A stretch of 64,000 bases of DNA from Corallium rubrum (taxonomy: Eukaryota; Cnidaria; Anthozoa; Scleralcyonacea; Coralliidae): positions 5,893,501 through 5,957,500 of the forward strand of contig OZ036013.1 of assembly GCA_964035015.1 (NCBI GenBank). Reading direction: 5' to 3'. Below, piece by piece: positions 50,901-56,980 of the stretch; the stretch's first letter is position 1, and the number at the start of each line of letters is the position of its first letter. A program made the position numbers and the translations under genes. The notes below the pieces were generated by a model. The model had not been told where the DNA came from, made no database searches, and saw only the letters and a program-made list of their open reading frames with translations.

Positions 50901-51678
50901 CCAGTTCTCCACGCCGTTGACCTTCCGATGTCGGTTTGTCACGAGAGTCGTCATATTGGTCACGCGATTCGTCGTCACGGCGACGTCGATTGCCATGGGA
51001 CTCCATGCTCTCTTCCCACTCGTCGTTGATCGATCGAATGTTTTTCCGAAGTTGCCTGCCTGCCTTCTCGCCCTCAGATTCCTCGTCGTTCGCGCCCGAG
51101 TATTCGGGCCCTGACGAGTTATTAATATCGGAAGTCCAGCCCACATGCATTCCGCCACCGTCGCTACTCCAAGCGCTATGACTGTCGTCCGACACAGAAC
51201 TCAAACGCGATTGATTTCGCGGAGACGAGAGCGGCGAGAACTGCTCGACCTCGACCCCGTCCGAAATCTTGCCCTTTCTCAGGCCATAGAACGTTTTCTC
51301 CTCGCTGTAATTCGCGTCCGCCGACCGAGAGTCGGTTTGGGACGTTATTTCATCTGTCTGTCTAGACTGGCGTACATTCTCGATGTAATACGATGCGTCT
51401 TCGTCCAAGAATTCCTCATCTCTGTTCACAAATACCTCTTCCTTGAAGCTCCGTTCACCCGACTGGACCGGGTTCTTGGCTACCCAAAAACAGGCCGACT
51501 GCGCCATCTCTTCGCGGTCCAAATTCGAAACACGATGGACGTCGCACGCCAGTTCGTGGCGCCCTGGTCGCTTCTTCAGTGGCATCACTGTGTGTTTCAT
51601 TCGACGTCGTTTTCGGCGCCCCGAAAGACGACTCGAAGTCGTCGACGACGCGGACGAATAAGAACGTTCGACGGGCAT
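38971..51678 (-). CDS. Giant repetitive, acidic, probably disordered protein (4,235 aa, single exon)
   Basis: One uninterrupted frame of 4,235 codons ending TAA. I do not recognise an orthologue. Seen in order: a basic Arg/Lys patch at residues about 20-40 (RRKRRR, KKRPGR; possible nuclear signal); Ser/Asp/Arg-rich sequence; twelve tandem units of about 62 residues at about 510-1275 (core EESREFYGYRRRQDD); Lys/Arg-rich segments about 1550-1700; an SEERPTEERP-type run about 2109-2168; VDExV repeats about 2610-2800; long Glu-rich tracts about 3150-3500; a PDDVPE run about 3720-3780; and a cluster of TQT/SQT/VQT motifs from about 3820 to 4205 with one CPVC. No transmembrane segment or enzyme domain is visible. 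The ATG at 51,678 follows AG of a strong acceptor (…TTGTTATTTCTAG|C at 51,684) with an in-frame TAG overlapping it, so this is probably an internal or terminal exon whose first codons lie upstream. Codon order and length without stops leave no doubt that it is coding. A cytoskeletal or scaffold role is conjecture from the motifs. Confidence 0.93.
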   Translation of the reverse strand: MPVERSYSSASSTTSSRLSGRRKRRRMKHTVMPLKKRPGRHELACDVHRVSNLDREEMAQSACFWVAKNPVQSGERSFKEEVFVNRDEEFLDEDASYYIENVRQSRQTDEITSQTDSRSADANYSEEKTFYGLRKGKISDGVEVEQFSPLSSPRNQSRLSSVSDDSHSAWSSDGGGMHVGWTSDINNSSGPEYSGANDEESEGEKAGRQLRKNIRSINDEWEESMESHGNRRRRDDESRDQYDDSRDKPTSEGQRRGELEPSDDQHEVVLARDTTSSETKERVDTYESETHSYSSRNGFHSPRDPRGTYLPSTEIGDSTADGRGFYPSDKVRDSERPDVFTGGKARGDFGGDYDRSESRPLESSGYGEVPVFDTGVRTSTPTYGEHPSSDTELLAQRSFDVDEDQLSAHSLPVIDHHKTTTKYYSVEELRGISDTGPSEGVDDRGSEGPHVPRGYGEYEKYEPPRYSRSNDDSAYDVDKPRHVPGTGQGFDEGDKENISPQKERDHLRDKDRWEESKEFYGYRRQKDNHSSDFPASHVSDKPRSRTPLRGGLELSDGQRRLVETYDVNKSTDRVENFERQKSGTSARDSRDSREVKVWDTYPEKDVRDSGYLVSGTRYVYPGADTVKLGEEVIEREQQSETQSEKDHRSTDDKWEESREFYGYRRRQDDGNYPQDERWSGPGRETTKPGEDVVKREQQYETLSQRDHRSTEDKWEESREFYGYRRLQDDENYSQDENRGGPGKDTVKPGGDVVRREHQSDTLMPEDRLEESREFYGYRRRQDDENYSHDENRGGPGKDTVKLGEDVVKREHQSDTLMSEDGLEESREFYGYRRRQDDENYSHDEKYPQDENRGGPRKEILKLGEVVVERGQQPETMMSERDHRSTEDKWEESREFYGYRRRQDDENYSHDENRGDPRKEIIKPGEVVVERGQQPETMMSERDHRSTEDKWEESREFYGYRRRQDDENYSHDENRGDPRKEIIKPGEVVVERGQQPETLMSERDHRSTEDKWGESREFYGYRHRQDDENYSQDENRGGPRKDTVKPGEDVVKREHQSDTLMSEDRLEESREFYGYRRRQDDENYSHDEKYPQDENRGGPRKEIIKPGEVVIERGQQPETLMSERDHRSTEDKWGESREFYGYRRRQDDDNYPQDENRGGPGKGTIIPGEEAIERDQQPEMLVPERNHRSTEDILEESREFYGYRRRQDDGNYPQDENRGGPRKEIIKPGEVIIERGRQPDTPMSERNHRSKEDKWEESGEFYGYRRRLDDEYYSRSASTDSYDKPRASGQRSMDLEPNDGQWNFEEPMEVTSPPSYGRDDTPTDERVGYISGKAVRDMPDSGGNYRPNTDQDVPPGRELRYSKGRVPGEEYLVKREEPVTMSRPADDRQSIITRGYDVTSQRTRYTEQSVRESRESNVAYTKQQTSETEVQEMRPQLNYGRSYPGDRHEQGDYVTREESRDKHRFIGYELPSSKKLGPKPGFQGTTETTTKRLHTRSQRDTIRREARLSDAKPPDIVSDPGIRISTPTPSPRKHGHPPTSDGNKELPTKIRKPAEKVELSKSDPEFSQKFQEIVDKRKKKVKTKHSAKTTTNSTTTKSAAESCNKNVDELVNIFNTLEHLQKPADGKTDKNVAPRHVKRIVEERTLNTPPGKDGKLSPATSISQKLQEIEHILDSVDKNNQQMSREGTGFKPKRQDSYQSSEDSRSTRSSESFNETAKSSDYSEMDTQSSLVTYTTSETRETHGNRQTHETRGKHTWRRDRHGDQPPEMVTKQETMLVESYVESTPDEIFREPRGKRSEQPNSERPWSHDDGYPVTRRPFYSDRAPSNSDERNRNVRRSRDDDDEIYRAQMRKERESSWKKRSSRKKYHESRAYSDGEVEGFRTPFYNRVITPGTPVNIRLYGLNLEKTCLDKSQDLDWAQFGEWEVPVDETISRTEIQRRTQAEEIPGGKPPVRESDIEKSQARPGPGIKWNYPPSFNVHDIRNDELRDGTVTRQEIKWSHPPVSKIQPPEALQKSKVAEVQSPGTQETDIPQAMDDYNDNADQPQEKTQKPKRTFDVTESSRRETIHRNISVKSVRRQSSEERETRTHSKSRTYPLRRISPSKHPSEKNPLGKRPTEDRPWQERLSEERPTEERPSEERLSEERPTEECLSEERPSELLPSEERPSEERPYGITSTEELPVYINAQIWTNETPDELFVEIEYPRIMELGQAEPEIELMNVTDGQLNDEPPEVPVRSSTPKERPESPGWRRDKNVDENTSHVDREEEESERHESSTCVDHTIHTTRTTRTTRTTTETFVKKVRTSGSESTKPDEFIPASGEPGDSTPASSQTDGQPKSEDTSLVAHEYIEVNADTGRPVNVTMLGRVVEDDDEDDLSSQSREDLFLHTRLKIVTEKKMMRPGELPEDVNAHLRGPTTAEQAIDGVDHEGELTDSEHEFEPCIDDSVPIASDHDVTEQLLIPISGLKDERDLVEEDVEKTEVDHKRARALYIENIADHDIVDEPISGTKVDQPKSEVPKNVARDSLEDVFSPRVADEEEIGKERVPLKELPRYELVPGFMDAITDERVESSEKPSKPYDFLNFDEPMLSEEVNEEVLRDSVDEIVLPPVDECVTAESAPSDEAVVPDMDQLDSERRVVDERMSRESVATPTLLEFEHEPVDEMVTSEKRDVEYDFPDFQVAEPEHRTPVDECVSSPQPATRDIYILDLKEMMPEVEKPQSPILVDEVISPKVTVTRDHVIPDIQEVMPEYQEPPVLRLVDENVSSTEKDNEPDIPDFQEVVPEFTDLRPTLIDDVPIPLDEDMRSEGFPECQEPVEEPARNLTMTDSDLEVEVPSLSTESEPSGFLNIEIINESFDTNDDVIDTNNQSQGTYDKTKTKTEYFEVPKKTPEPETRTENEVITETRTQETITIEKTIRKNVHYVSDIPVRNEAREAPESPRKGVSFASSPELKDYSDIISESSSETSLQSSSLGSADASSEVDGSMEVTSETVETVAAIRAARRRRNRRGNRFDNIKRYGPLVPESVVSKSDSPEYESVGSKVPRLDVPRTNVPRSNVPGINVPKSKVPESRVPDNEDHVGKKTDVGEPGTSLFKPERPSRLRPELYLLSSDDGSDSERVGYIPEAEDTTKAVVEETCIPQEKLQVAEASPEETEPSPGAVGEMAQSEEEWEIPVEIAEELEELPEELPVQGSKESLEKEAESAPDEEVEELSQEQIDELLEKEVQGLPEMEKAPETEGDDQLPDKETPESGEDDEDGLTKEKAEVIFEEFTVVDEKLVEEHESFEDEELLEELAEKEREELHEEEIGKPVVKEDEVLSEDEQVSEEFEKSLLQESEEFPKEEREDSPEEKIEKSVDEEDAIPPEGEPMEVPEKVELSCLESVKRPPGEEDGVLVGISEEIEKSLEEKRKDSSEEHLDESEGEEIEKLCEEHEGSIDEGNETQEEFPDVEIDVLAEKITVPEDTFEEKTSPLAQDFTEIPVDVSNDEKKKDEEPTTSSDDDASGSQTDVFGGVSRKEESTVETIIVEKTHSEVCTTVTEITTKRIPGVPTSYSSEDEDDFVQILVDVVDESQDDVAGVVQSEPADEITESDDDKPKSDDDYVNIPVQLETTERNVEAQMWEGSEDEIDSSEKQPIWERASEEESLNSETFPKEAEEMDKLEECVSLEDRSDDKIPVQTVFGILDIQYEAPQIHERDLDFLESSFEETLKMKYSEFPTFEDIRKPDDVPELDDVPESDDVPEPDDDLESDNVAEPEIVLELEIAPEFEQAPDADGLPKPEDVPTKDDDVVLEISTKEEESSESDDGYDGVGSGAWVVIPVQTRDGESQTETDKYSETTQTEETTRTTREISSITEEAYGTNSRILNDSEMQTEMALCSSTTQTDLETNSDFESSSQWYSYKRTEDTTDTYEDEITRVERQRHCSDSQTQTDIPVGDFGSQTHVHRTTEAYSMTDDLRSAATTNDGTQTENKREDGFFNETELTRTIRKTTTETRTKTSYHDQKSTSSSDNQKSDCPVCLQSLEATQYSFIKVTDLSRFVAMQDFGGQTEFDENVTDGESEFFSCGRRQSTEGHRGTWEHSRTTVDKWKQEVVAQSEGSSSATSSGEAHFAIYVEGDDKCSLFCRRVGDHSCMLQKLASIIQANRRATTADRGATTSTHAQQHDVSETSESSETTQEVTKEADVDSGESLGNGACAVIGGERCDVSVQTDGAVLPTDFEVFSEKDFEIYYDGQKSPLWFV
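47880..50125 (-). repeat. Twelve tandem coding repeats (~62 aa) in the giant exon
   Basis: Units of about 165-200 bp encode (K/R)WEESREFYGYRRRQDDENY, then S.DENRGGPRKE, then a P-GE-V-ER..QPET..SERDHRSTED spacer. Two copies carry an extra SHDEKYPQ insertion and the copies around 48,780-49,030 are nearly identical, indicating recent unit duplication. A degenerate ancestor (EWEESMESHGNRRRRDDES) sits near 50,985. Confidence 0.92.
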
Positions 51679-51684
51679 TCTCCG

Positions 51685-53317
51685 CTAGAAATAACAAGAA
51701 ACAGATACAAACGGTTTTATGGCATTCAAAAGCGGTCAGATTGCCATAAATTCAACATATTTGAAGGCACAGCACCATGACGCAAACTTGAAATACTTCG
51801 TGGACAAATTCAAGTTCACATGATTAAAATGATGAATATCACACACGTCAAAAGTTGGACTAAATAGTCCTAAGAAAATACACTAATGACTTACTCTTTT
51901 AACGTTTTAAGAATATTATTCCTTTCCTTTCCACACACATACAATTTTTGTCTCGCGCACAACTATCAGTTAAGCGGTAATTTAATACCTGATGCTGTGC
52001 CTTTTAATAAATAGAACAATGTCGTTCTTCGACAAACTCGTCTAATTCGAATACAACAACAACAACAACAACAAAAACATACCACAGTGTTAAAAAATAG
52101 TGCTACATTTTGTATAGAGCGAAGTGAAAAAGTGGTTGTCGAGATTTTCAACAACGAAACACTGACGTTTCGAATGGAGCTCAATTTTGTTATTAAAAAT
52201 CTCAGTGTTTATATATTCATTTTGTACCTTTTCACTTTGCTCATAAACATGCCATAGGTGTTTGGTATCGACGTTCGGTGGACCCAAATACTTGGATAAC
52301 CCTTCTGAGCGCCAGACAAATGACTCCGAATTATATTACGAGCATTTCAAGCGTCTACGAAACGACTGTTACATTAATATACCACATGTATGTACTTCAT
52401 AACGTATCTACCGTACGAGTCATAAAAACAACATACTTTCGGTTTAAACTGTGTCTTTACTCATACCTTAGTGTAGAAGTGCTAGTTCAAAAACGAACGT
52501 CTACAATCGCCTCATTTGTTTGACTCGTGTAGTGCAAACACTGACGCAACAACAACAGTACGTAATTTAGAATATATCGAACTCAGTCAAGCGTTCGTGA
52601 GAGATTTTAATAACGTTAAACTCACCTTTGCCTCGTGTGTGTTCATATTTATCCTCCGTTTCTCCCACAATGGTTTATATCCGTGGTCAGGTCACTGTCT
52701 CGGTACGGCTTTGCTCACCATAAACTGACTTCAAACGACGAACAAATCCAAACACTTCAAAGTGTACCAAACCAGACAATAATGTTGCTTTAGAAGTTAG
52801 AAGTCATTCCACGCATGCCTCTGTGGGGCCTTCGTTTGATTAGCTGTCACAACAAGCGCCCATAAAACGATGTTGTCACTTCACATGCTTGAGTGTAAGG
52901 TTACCGAGGGCTACGTACGGAACCAAGTGGCAAAAAGGCGACTTCGTAATTCGAGGAGAAACGCTAGGAACGCACCCAATGTAGCAACAGAAAGTTATTA
53001 CTGAAGAACGTTGGATGTGTAGTGTATACACAAACCGAGAACAAACGCTAACATTTAATCTATCCAGTACACAGTGGCCACGTCTGGAATGTAAACATTT
53101 AGGTAATGACGGAGGACGTCGAAGATTAGGGATATTAAACGGTGATTATAAGCGAGACGCATGCATGCATGCCAGATGGCATAAAGCCATGCAAATCGAA
53201 AACATACCAGAGAGATTTCGCAGATGAATAAGACAAAACTACTTGTAACTGAAATATCATCGTCATTTGGCAAAAATAGTTTAAAACCGATAATCAACCG
53301 AAACAAAGACAACTTAT
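51685..53317 (-). promoter_or_regulatory. Upstream region of the giant gene; candidate 5' exons
   Basis: A strong acceptor lies at 51,685-51,710. Candidate donors upstream are AAAAGA|GTAAGTC (exon end 51,895) and GGCAAAG|GTGAGT (exon end 52,626). A small foldback with ACACTGACGTTTCG sits near 52,125-52,240 and (CAA)n near 52,054-52,075. No TATA box or other promoter element could be supported. Confidence 0.4.
52626..52646 (-). CDS. Candidate first coding exon of the giant gene
   Basis: An ATG at 52,646 starts MNTHEAK, ending exactly at the GTGAGT donor in phase 0. The exon at 51,684 continues in phase 0 as RRMPVERS, so the junction keeps the giant frame open. This is only splice-signal and phase agreement (one in three by chance). 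Confidence 0.35.
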
Positions 53318-53395
53318 TACAGAATCATCCTCAGAAACATGAGAAAATTTTTCATGATGTCTTACACTGCTAAAGTCAACCGAAAAATTTCGGCT

Positions 53396-53466
53396 GACTC
53401 GAGCGGGATTTGAACTCGCACCTTCGGGATTCCGGTCCGCCGCTCTACCTGTTGAGCTATCGAGCC
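53396..53466 (-). tRNA. tRNA-like copy 1 (probable pseudogene)
   Basis: Seven-bp acceptor GGCTCGA/TCGAGTC with one G-U pair, T8 A9, D arm GCTC-AACAGGTA-GAGC, T loop TTCAAAT and discriminator A are all present. The anticodon stem pairs only three of five positions, position 33 is C, and the triplet in the anticodon place is GGA with a short variable loop, unlike a normal Ser tRNA. The A box TAGCTCAACAGG is good, the B box weaker. Confidence 0.55.
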
Positions 53467-53544
53467 GCACAGGGATTGGAGGCAAGTTCTATCCAACTTA
53501 AGTGCACGAGATATTCTCGCGACAACTTAACGCTTATCCGTGAG

Positions 53545-53584
53545 GACGTGCAGTGTTTCAATTCTATTACAGAATCATCCTCAG
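53545..53584 (-). ncRNA. Hammerhead-like core in the array unit (first of seven)
   Basis: Minus strand: CTGAGGA (fits CUGANGA), extra T, 6-bp stem GATTCT/AGAATT, GAAAC, seven-base loop, GTC. Equivalent cores start near 53,796, 54,046, 54,296, 54,546, 54,797 and 55,048. No complementary stem I was found on either side, so self-cleavage in this form is doubtful. Confidence 0.35.
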
Positions 53585-53646
53585 AAACATGAGAAAATTT
53601 TTTCATGATGTCTTACACTGCTAAAGTCAACCGAAAAATTTCGGCT

Positions 53647-53717
53647 GACTCGAGCGGGATTTGAACTCGCACCTTCGGGATTCCGGTCCGCCGCTCTACC
53701 TGTTGAGCTATCGAGCC
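53647..53717 (-). tRNA. tRNA-like copy 2 (probable pseudogene)
   Basis: Same sequence as copy 1, 251 bp further on. Confidence 0.55.
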
Positions 53718-53896
53718 GCACAGGGATTGGAGGCAAGTTCTATCCAACTTAAGTGCACGAGATATTCTCGCGACAACTTAACGCTTATCCGTGAGGACGT
53801 GCAGTGTTTCAATTCTATTACAGAATCATCCTCAGAAACATGAGAAAATTTTTCATGATGTCTTACACTGCTAAAGTCAACCGAAAAATTTCGGCT

Positions 53897-53967
53897 GACT
53901 CGAGCGGGATTTGAACTCGCACCTTCGGGATTCCAGTCCGCCGCTCTACCTGTTGAGCTATCGAGCC
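53897..53967 (-). tRNA. tRNA-like copy 3 (T33 variant)
   Basis: Differs from the other copies by T at position 33, giving loop CTGGAAT, the only copy with the universal U33. The anticodon place reads GGA; the anticodon stem is still imperfect. Confidence 0.55.
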
Positions 53968-54146
53968 GCACAGGGATTGGAGGCAAGTTCTATCCAACTT
54001 AAGTGCACGAGATATTCTCGCGACAACTTAACGCTTATCCGTGAGGACGTGCAGTGTTTCAATTCTATTACAGAATCATCCTCAGAAACATGAGAAAATT
54101 TTTCATGATGTCTTACACTGCTAAAGTCAACCGAAAAATTTCGGCT

Positions 54147-54217
54147 GACTCGAGCGGGATTTGAACTCGCACCTTCGGGATTCCGGTCCGCCGCTCTACC
54201 TGTTGAGCTATCGAGCC
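54147..54217 (-). tRNA. tRNA-like copy 4 (probable pseudogene)
   Basis: Identical in cloverleaf features to copy 1. Confidence 0.55.
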
Positions 54218-54396
54218 GCACAGGGATTGGAGGCAAGTTCTATCCAACTTAAGTGCACGAGATATTCTCGCGACAACTTAACGCTTATCCGTGAGGACGT
54301 GCAGTGTTTCAATTCTATTACAGAATCATCCTCAGAAACATGAGAAAATTTTTCATGATGTCTTACACTGCTAAAGTCAACCGAAAAATTTCGGCT

Positions 54397-54467
54397 GACT
54401 CGAGCGGGATTTGAACTCGCACCTTCGGGATTCCGGTCCGCCGCTCTACCTGTTGAGCTATCGAGCC
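54397..54467 (-). tRNA. tRNA-like copy 5 (probable pseudogene)
   Basis: Identical in cloverleaf features to copy 1. Confidence 0.55.
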
Positions 54468-54647
54468 GCACAGGGATTGGAGGCAAGTTCTATCCAACTT
54501 AAGTGCACGAGATATTCTCGCGACAACTTAACGCTTATCCGTGAGGACGTGCAGTGTTTCAATTCTATTACAGAATCATCCTCAGAAACATGAGAAAATT
54601 TTTTCATGATGTCTTACACTGCTAAAGTCAACCGAAAAATTTCGGCT

Positions 54648-54718
54648 GACTCGAGCGGGATTTGAACTCGCACCTTCGGGATTCCGGTCCGCCGCTCTAC
54701 CTGTTGAGCTATCGAGCC
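54648..54718 (-). tRNA. tRNA-like copy 6 (probable pseudogene)
   Basis: Identical in cloverleaf features to copy 1. Confidence 0.55.
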
Positions 54719-54898
54719 GCACAGGGATTGGAGGCAAGTTCTATCCAACTTAAGTGCACGAGATATTCTCGCGACAACTTAACGCTTATCCGTGAGGACG
54801 TGCAGTGTTTCAATTCTATTACAGAATCATCCTCAGAAACATGAGAAAATTTTTTCATGATGTCTTACACTGCTAAAGTCAACCGAAAAATTTCGGCT

Positions 54899-54969
54899 GA
54901 CTCGAGCGGGATTTGAACTCGCACCTTCGGGATTCCGGTCCGCCGCTCTACCTGTTGAGCTATCGAGCC
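54899..54969 (-). tRNA. tRNA-like copy 7 (probable pseudogene)
   Basis: Identical in cloverleaf features to copy 1. Confidence 0.55.
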
Positions 54970-55148
54970 GCACAGGGATTGGAGGCAAGTTCTATCCAAC
55001 TTAAGTGCACGAGATATTCTCGCGACAACTTAACGCTTATCCGTGAGGACGTGCAGTGTTTCAATTCTATTACAGAATCATCCTCAGAAACATGAGAAAA
55101 TTTTTCATGATGTCTTACACTGCTAAAGTCAACCGAAAAATTTCGGCT

Positions 55149-55219
55149 GACTCGAGCGGGATTTGAACTCGCACCTTCGGGATTCCGGTCCGCCGCTCTA
55201 CCTGTTGAGCTATCGAGCC
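55149..55219 (-). tRNA. tRNA-like copy 8 (probable pseudogene)
   Basis: First copy in transcription direction; the array breaks off 52 bp upstream of it. Confidence 0.55.
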
Positions 55220-55271
55220 GCACAGGGATTGGAGGCAAGTTCTATCCAACTTAAGTGCACGAGATATTCTC

Positions 55272-55509
55272 AAAGACAACTATTTCCTGAGAATAGCACG
55301 CCTTCCCGCATATTTCCGCTTGGAATTCTCGTCACCACGGGGGGTTTCAATGATTGTGTCATTTTCTTGCTTAGGTTTTAAGCTCTTGAGTTGATGAGTG
55401 GTTCAATATAAAACTACGATTACCAAGGAATCCGGCTGAGTTTATCGTTGACAAAGAGACACTTTCATGATATGCTTAGTTTACCTGGATATGGAGGCCT
55501 TCTTATTTA
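55272..55509. other. No feature recognised
   Basis: Short unique-looking stretch between the tandem array and a foldback element. Confidence 0.4.
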
Positions 55510-56270
55510 GGTTTTATTTAGGTTTTTATTTAAGTTTGTCTTATTTAAAAGAACACTTAAAATTATAGAGTAACATATTTTGCAGTTTTTCGTTTCCTTG
55601 CCTCATTGTCAAGATATTTTAGTTTGTTTCATATGCAAATTAAACATTTTGACGTCAACGTGCACAATGGTTATGGAAAAGTTATATATTTTTGCTGCTA
55701 TCAAATATTATAATCACTTGAAAATCTACATGTTTAGTGTCGTGGGCGAAACACATCCACATGCTTCATTCAAATTAATTCATATCGGTTTGATAATAGG
55801 AAAGATATCTCCAATACCTCATTATGCACGTACGACGTCAAAATGTTTAATGTACTGTATAATAAACGAGCAGGAGTGTTTTATCAGATATAAAGACACG
55901 AGGCGAAGCCGAGTGTTTTTATATCTGATAAAACACGAACCACAAGTTTATTATACGGCTTCAAAAACGAACCACTTGGTAAGTTGATTGGCGGAGTTAG
56001 TTTGAAAAATAACCTTGTCTAAGCCGAGAAAATCAAAGCTAAAGTTTATGTAAATCAGGAGAAATCTTTATCACATATAAAGATACGATACGGTCATGAT
56101 TTTCTTTTGTGTTTTCCTCATGAATTATTAATGAGTTTTTGAATTGCATAACAAACAAACTAAAATATCTCAAGAACCAAGCAAGGAAACGAAAAACTGC
56201 AAAATATGTTACTCTATCATTTGAGACAAACTTAATTTTCGTTTCATAATAGGCACTTTAATTAAGGGAG
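55510..56270. mobile_element. Foldback element split by a second palindromic element
   Basis: Outer arms 55,515-55,640 and 56,145-56,260 are inverted (GCAGTTTTTCGTTTCCTTG / CAAGGAAACGAAAAACTGC). Inside, 55,855-56,135 is the palindromic family with TTTATCAGATATAAAGACAC and CATGAATTATTAATGAG that also interrupts the LINE at 31,000. The outer family equals that at 29,440-30,010. Confidence 0.8.
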
Positions 56271-56980
56271 TCGCAACATTTTCCACCTTTATGCTTCTTT
56301 GCGTGATTCTAAAGGTATCGTTTCCAAGCAGTCGTAAATTAATAAGGGACATTTGCATGGAGGGGCAAATGAAAAAAAATTCCAAACCGCAATAAGCTAA
56401 CCACAAAAAAAATAAACCGCCGTCAAAAAGCGCCGAGACCGTCTCGAATATCTGACCTGAAACCGTATATAGCTGGGTTTCAACCGCAACACCATATACC
56501 AAAGAGTGAAATTACCAATTAATACCATGTTATCGTGCATGCCCTTATTCCATATGCCATCCCAGATCTCTTAAGGAAATCATGAGATCTGAGAGCGATT
56601 CTGAGATACGCCAGATGTGTTCAATGAATTCAATTGAAGAAAGGGACATTGACCATTGTGCTTTTTGGTATTGCGGTTTCGTGGCGTTTTTCACATCAGT
56701 ACAGTATCACTGATTTAATAGATACAGCATGAGCAGCCGAGCTGTATCTGATTTACAAGGCGAGCTGCACTTTCTTAAAATACAAATGCATCTAAGCAAT
56801 CAAGTTCACCAACTATTTTGGGGATACGGTCTATTTTAGCCGAGAAAATTCGAAGCTAAAGTTTATGTAAATCAGGACGATGCTGTATCCGATTTACAAC
56901 CACTGCTACGGTATTGATTTCTTTTGTGTTTGTTTTCGTCATGAATTATTGAGTATTTTAATACTGGATTACATTATTAA
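56271..56980. repeat. Repeat fragments, no gene seen
   Basis: 56,700-56,960 belongs to the GCTGTATC.GATTTACAA family (compare 31,446-31,500) and ends in the TCATGAATTATTGAG block. 56,275-56,700 shows no recognised feature. Confidence 0.55.

Larger units (their letters stand above)
53318..55271 (-). repeat. Tandem array of ~250-bp units (about 7.8 copies)
   Basis: Units of 250 or 251 bp are nearly identical (the length difference is one T in the poly-T run). On the minus strand each unit holds a 71-nt tRNA-like sequence, immediately a 12-bp hairpin with TT loop (AGTCAGCCGAAA / TTTCGGTTGACT, one G-U pair), then a hammerhead-like core. Few substitutions separate copies (for example T for C at one position in copy 3), so the array is young or homogenised. 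Ends are abrupt at 53,318 and 55,271. Confidence 0.95.

Noticed and set aside
26732..51684. Giant exon as the 5' part of the Rab gene
   Set aside because: The giant frame ends in a clean TAA, and its only donor-like site near the stop (GTATAA) is phase 0, whereas the exon at 26,731 needs a donor leaving two bases. Not excluded, but unsupported.
39166..51780. Many 60-210-codon plus-strand and off-frame minus-strand frames inside the giant exon
   Set aside because: Shadows of the 4,235-codon frame; low-complexity composition mirrors it.
53396..55219. Eight functional tRNA-Ser(GGA) genes
   Set aside because: The anticodon stem pairs at only three positions, U33 is missing in seven of eight copies, and the long variable arm of tRNA-Ser is absent.
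53410..55238. Repeated 60- and 92-residue frames in the 250-bp array
   Set aside because: Identical because the DNA unit is identical; they cross the tRNA-like sequence and have no independent support.
53318..55271. CRISPR-like regular repeats
   Set aside because: Units are contiguous 250-bp copies with no unique spacers, in a eukaryotic setting.
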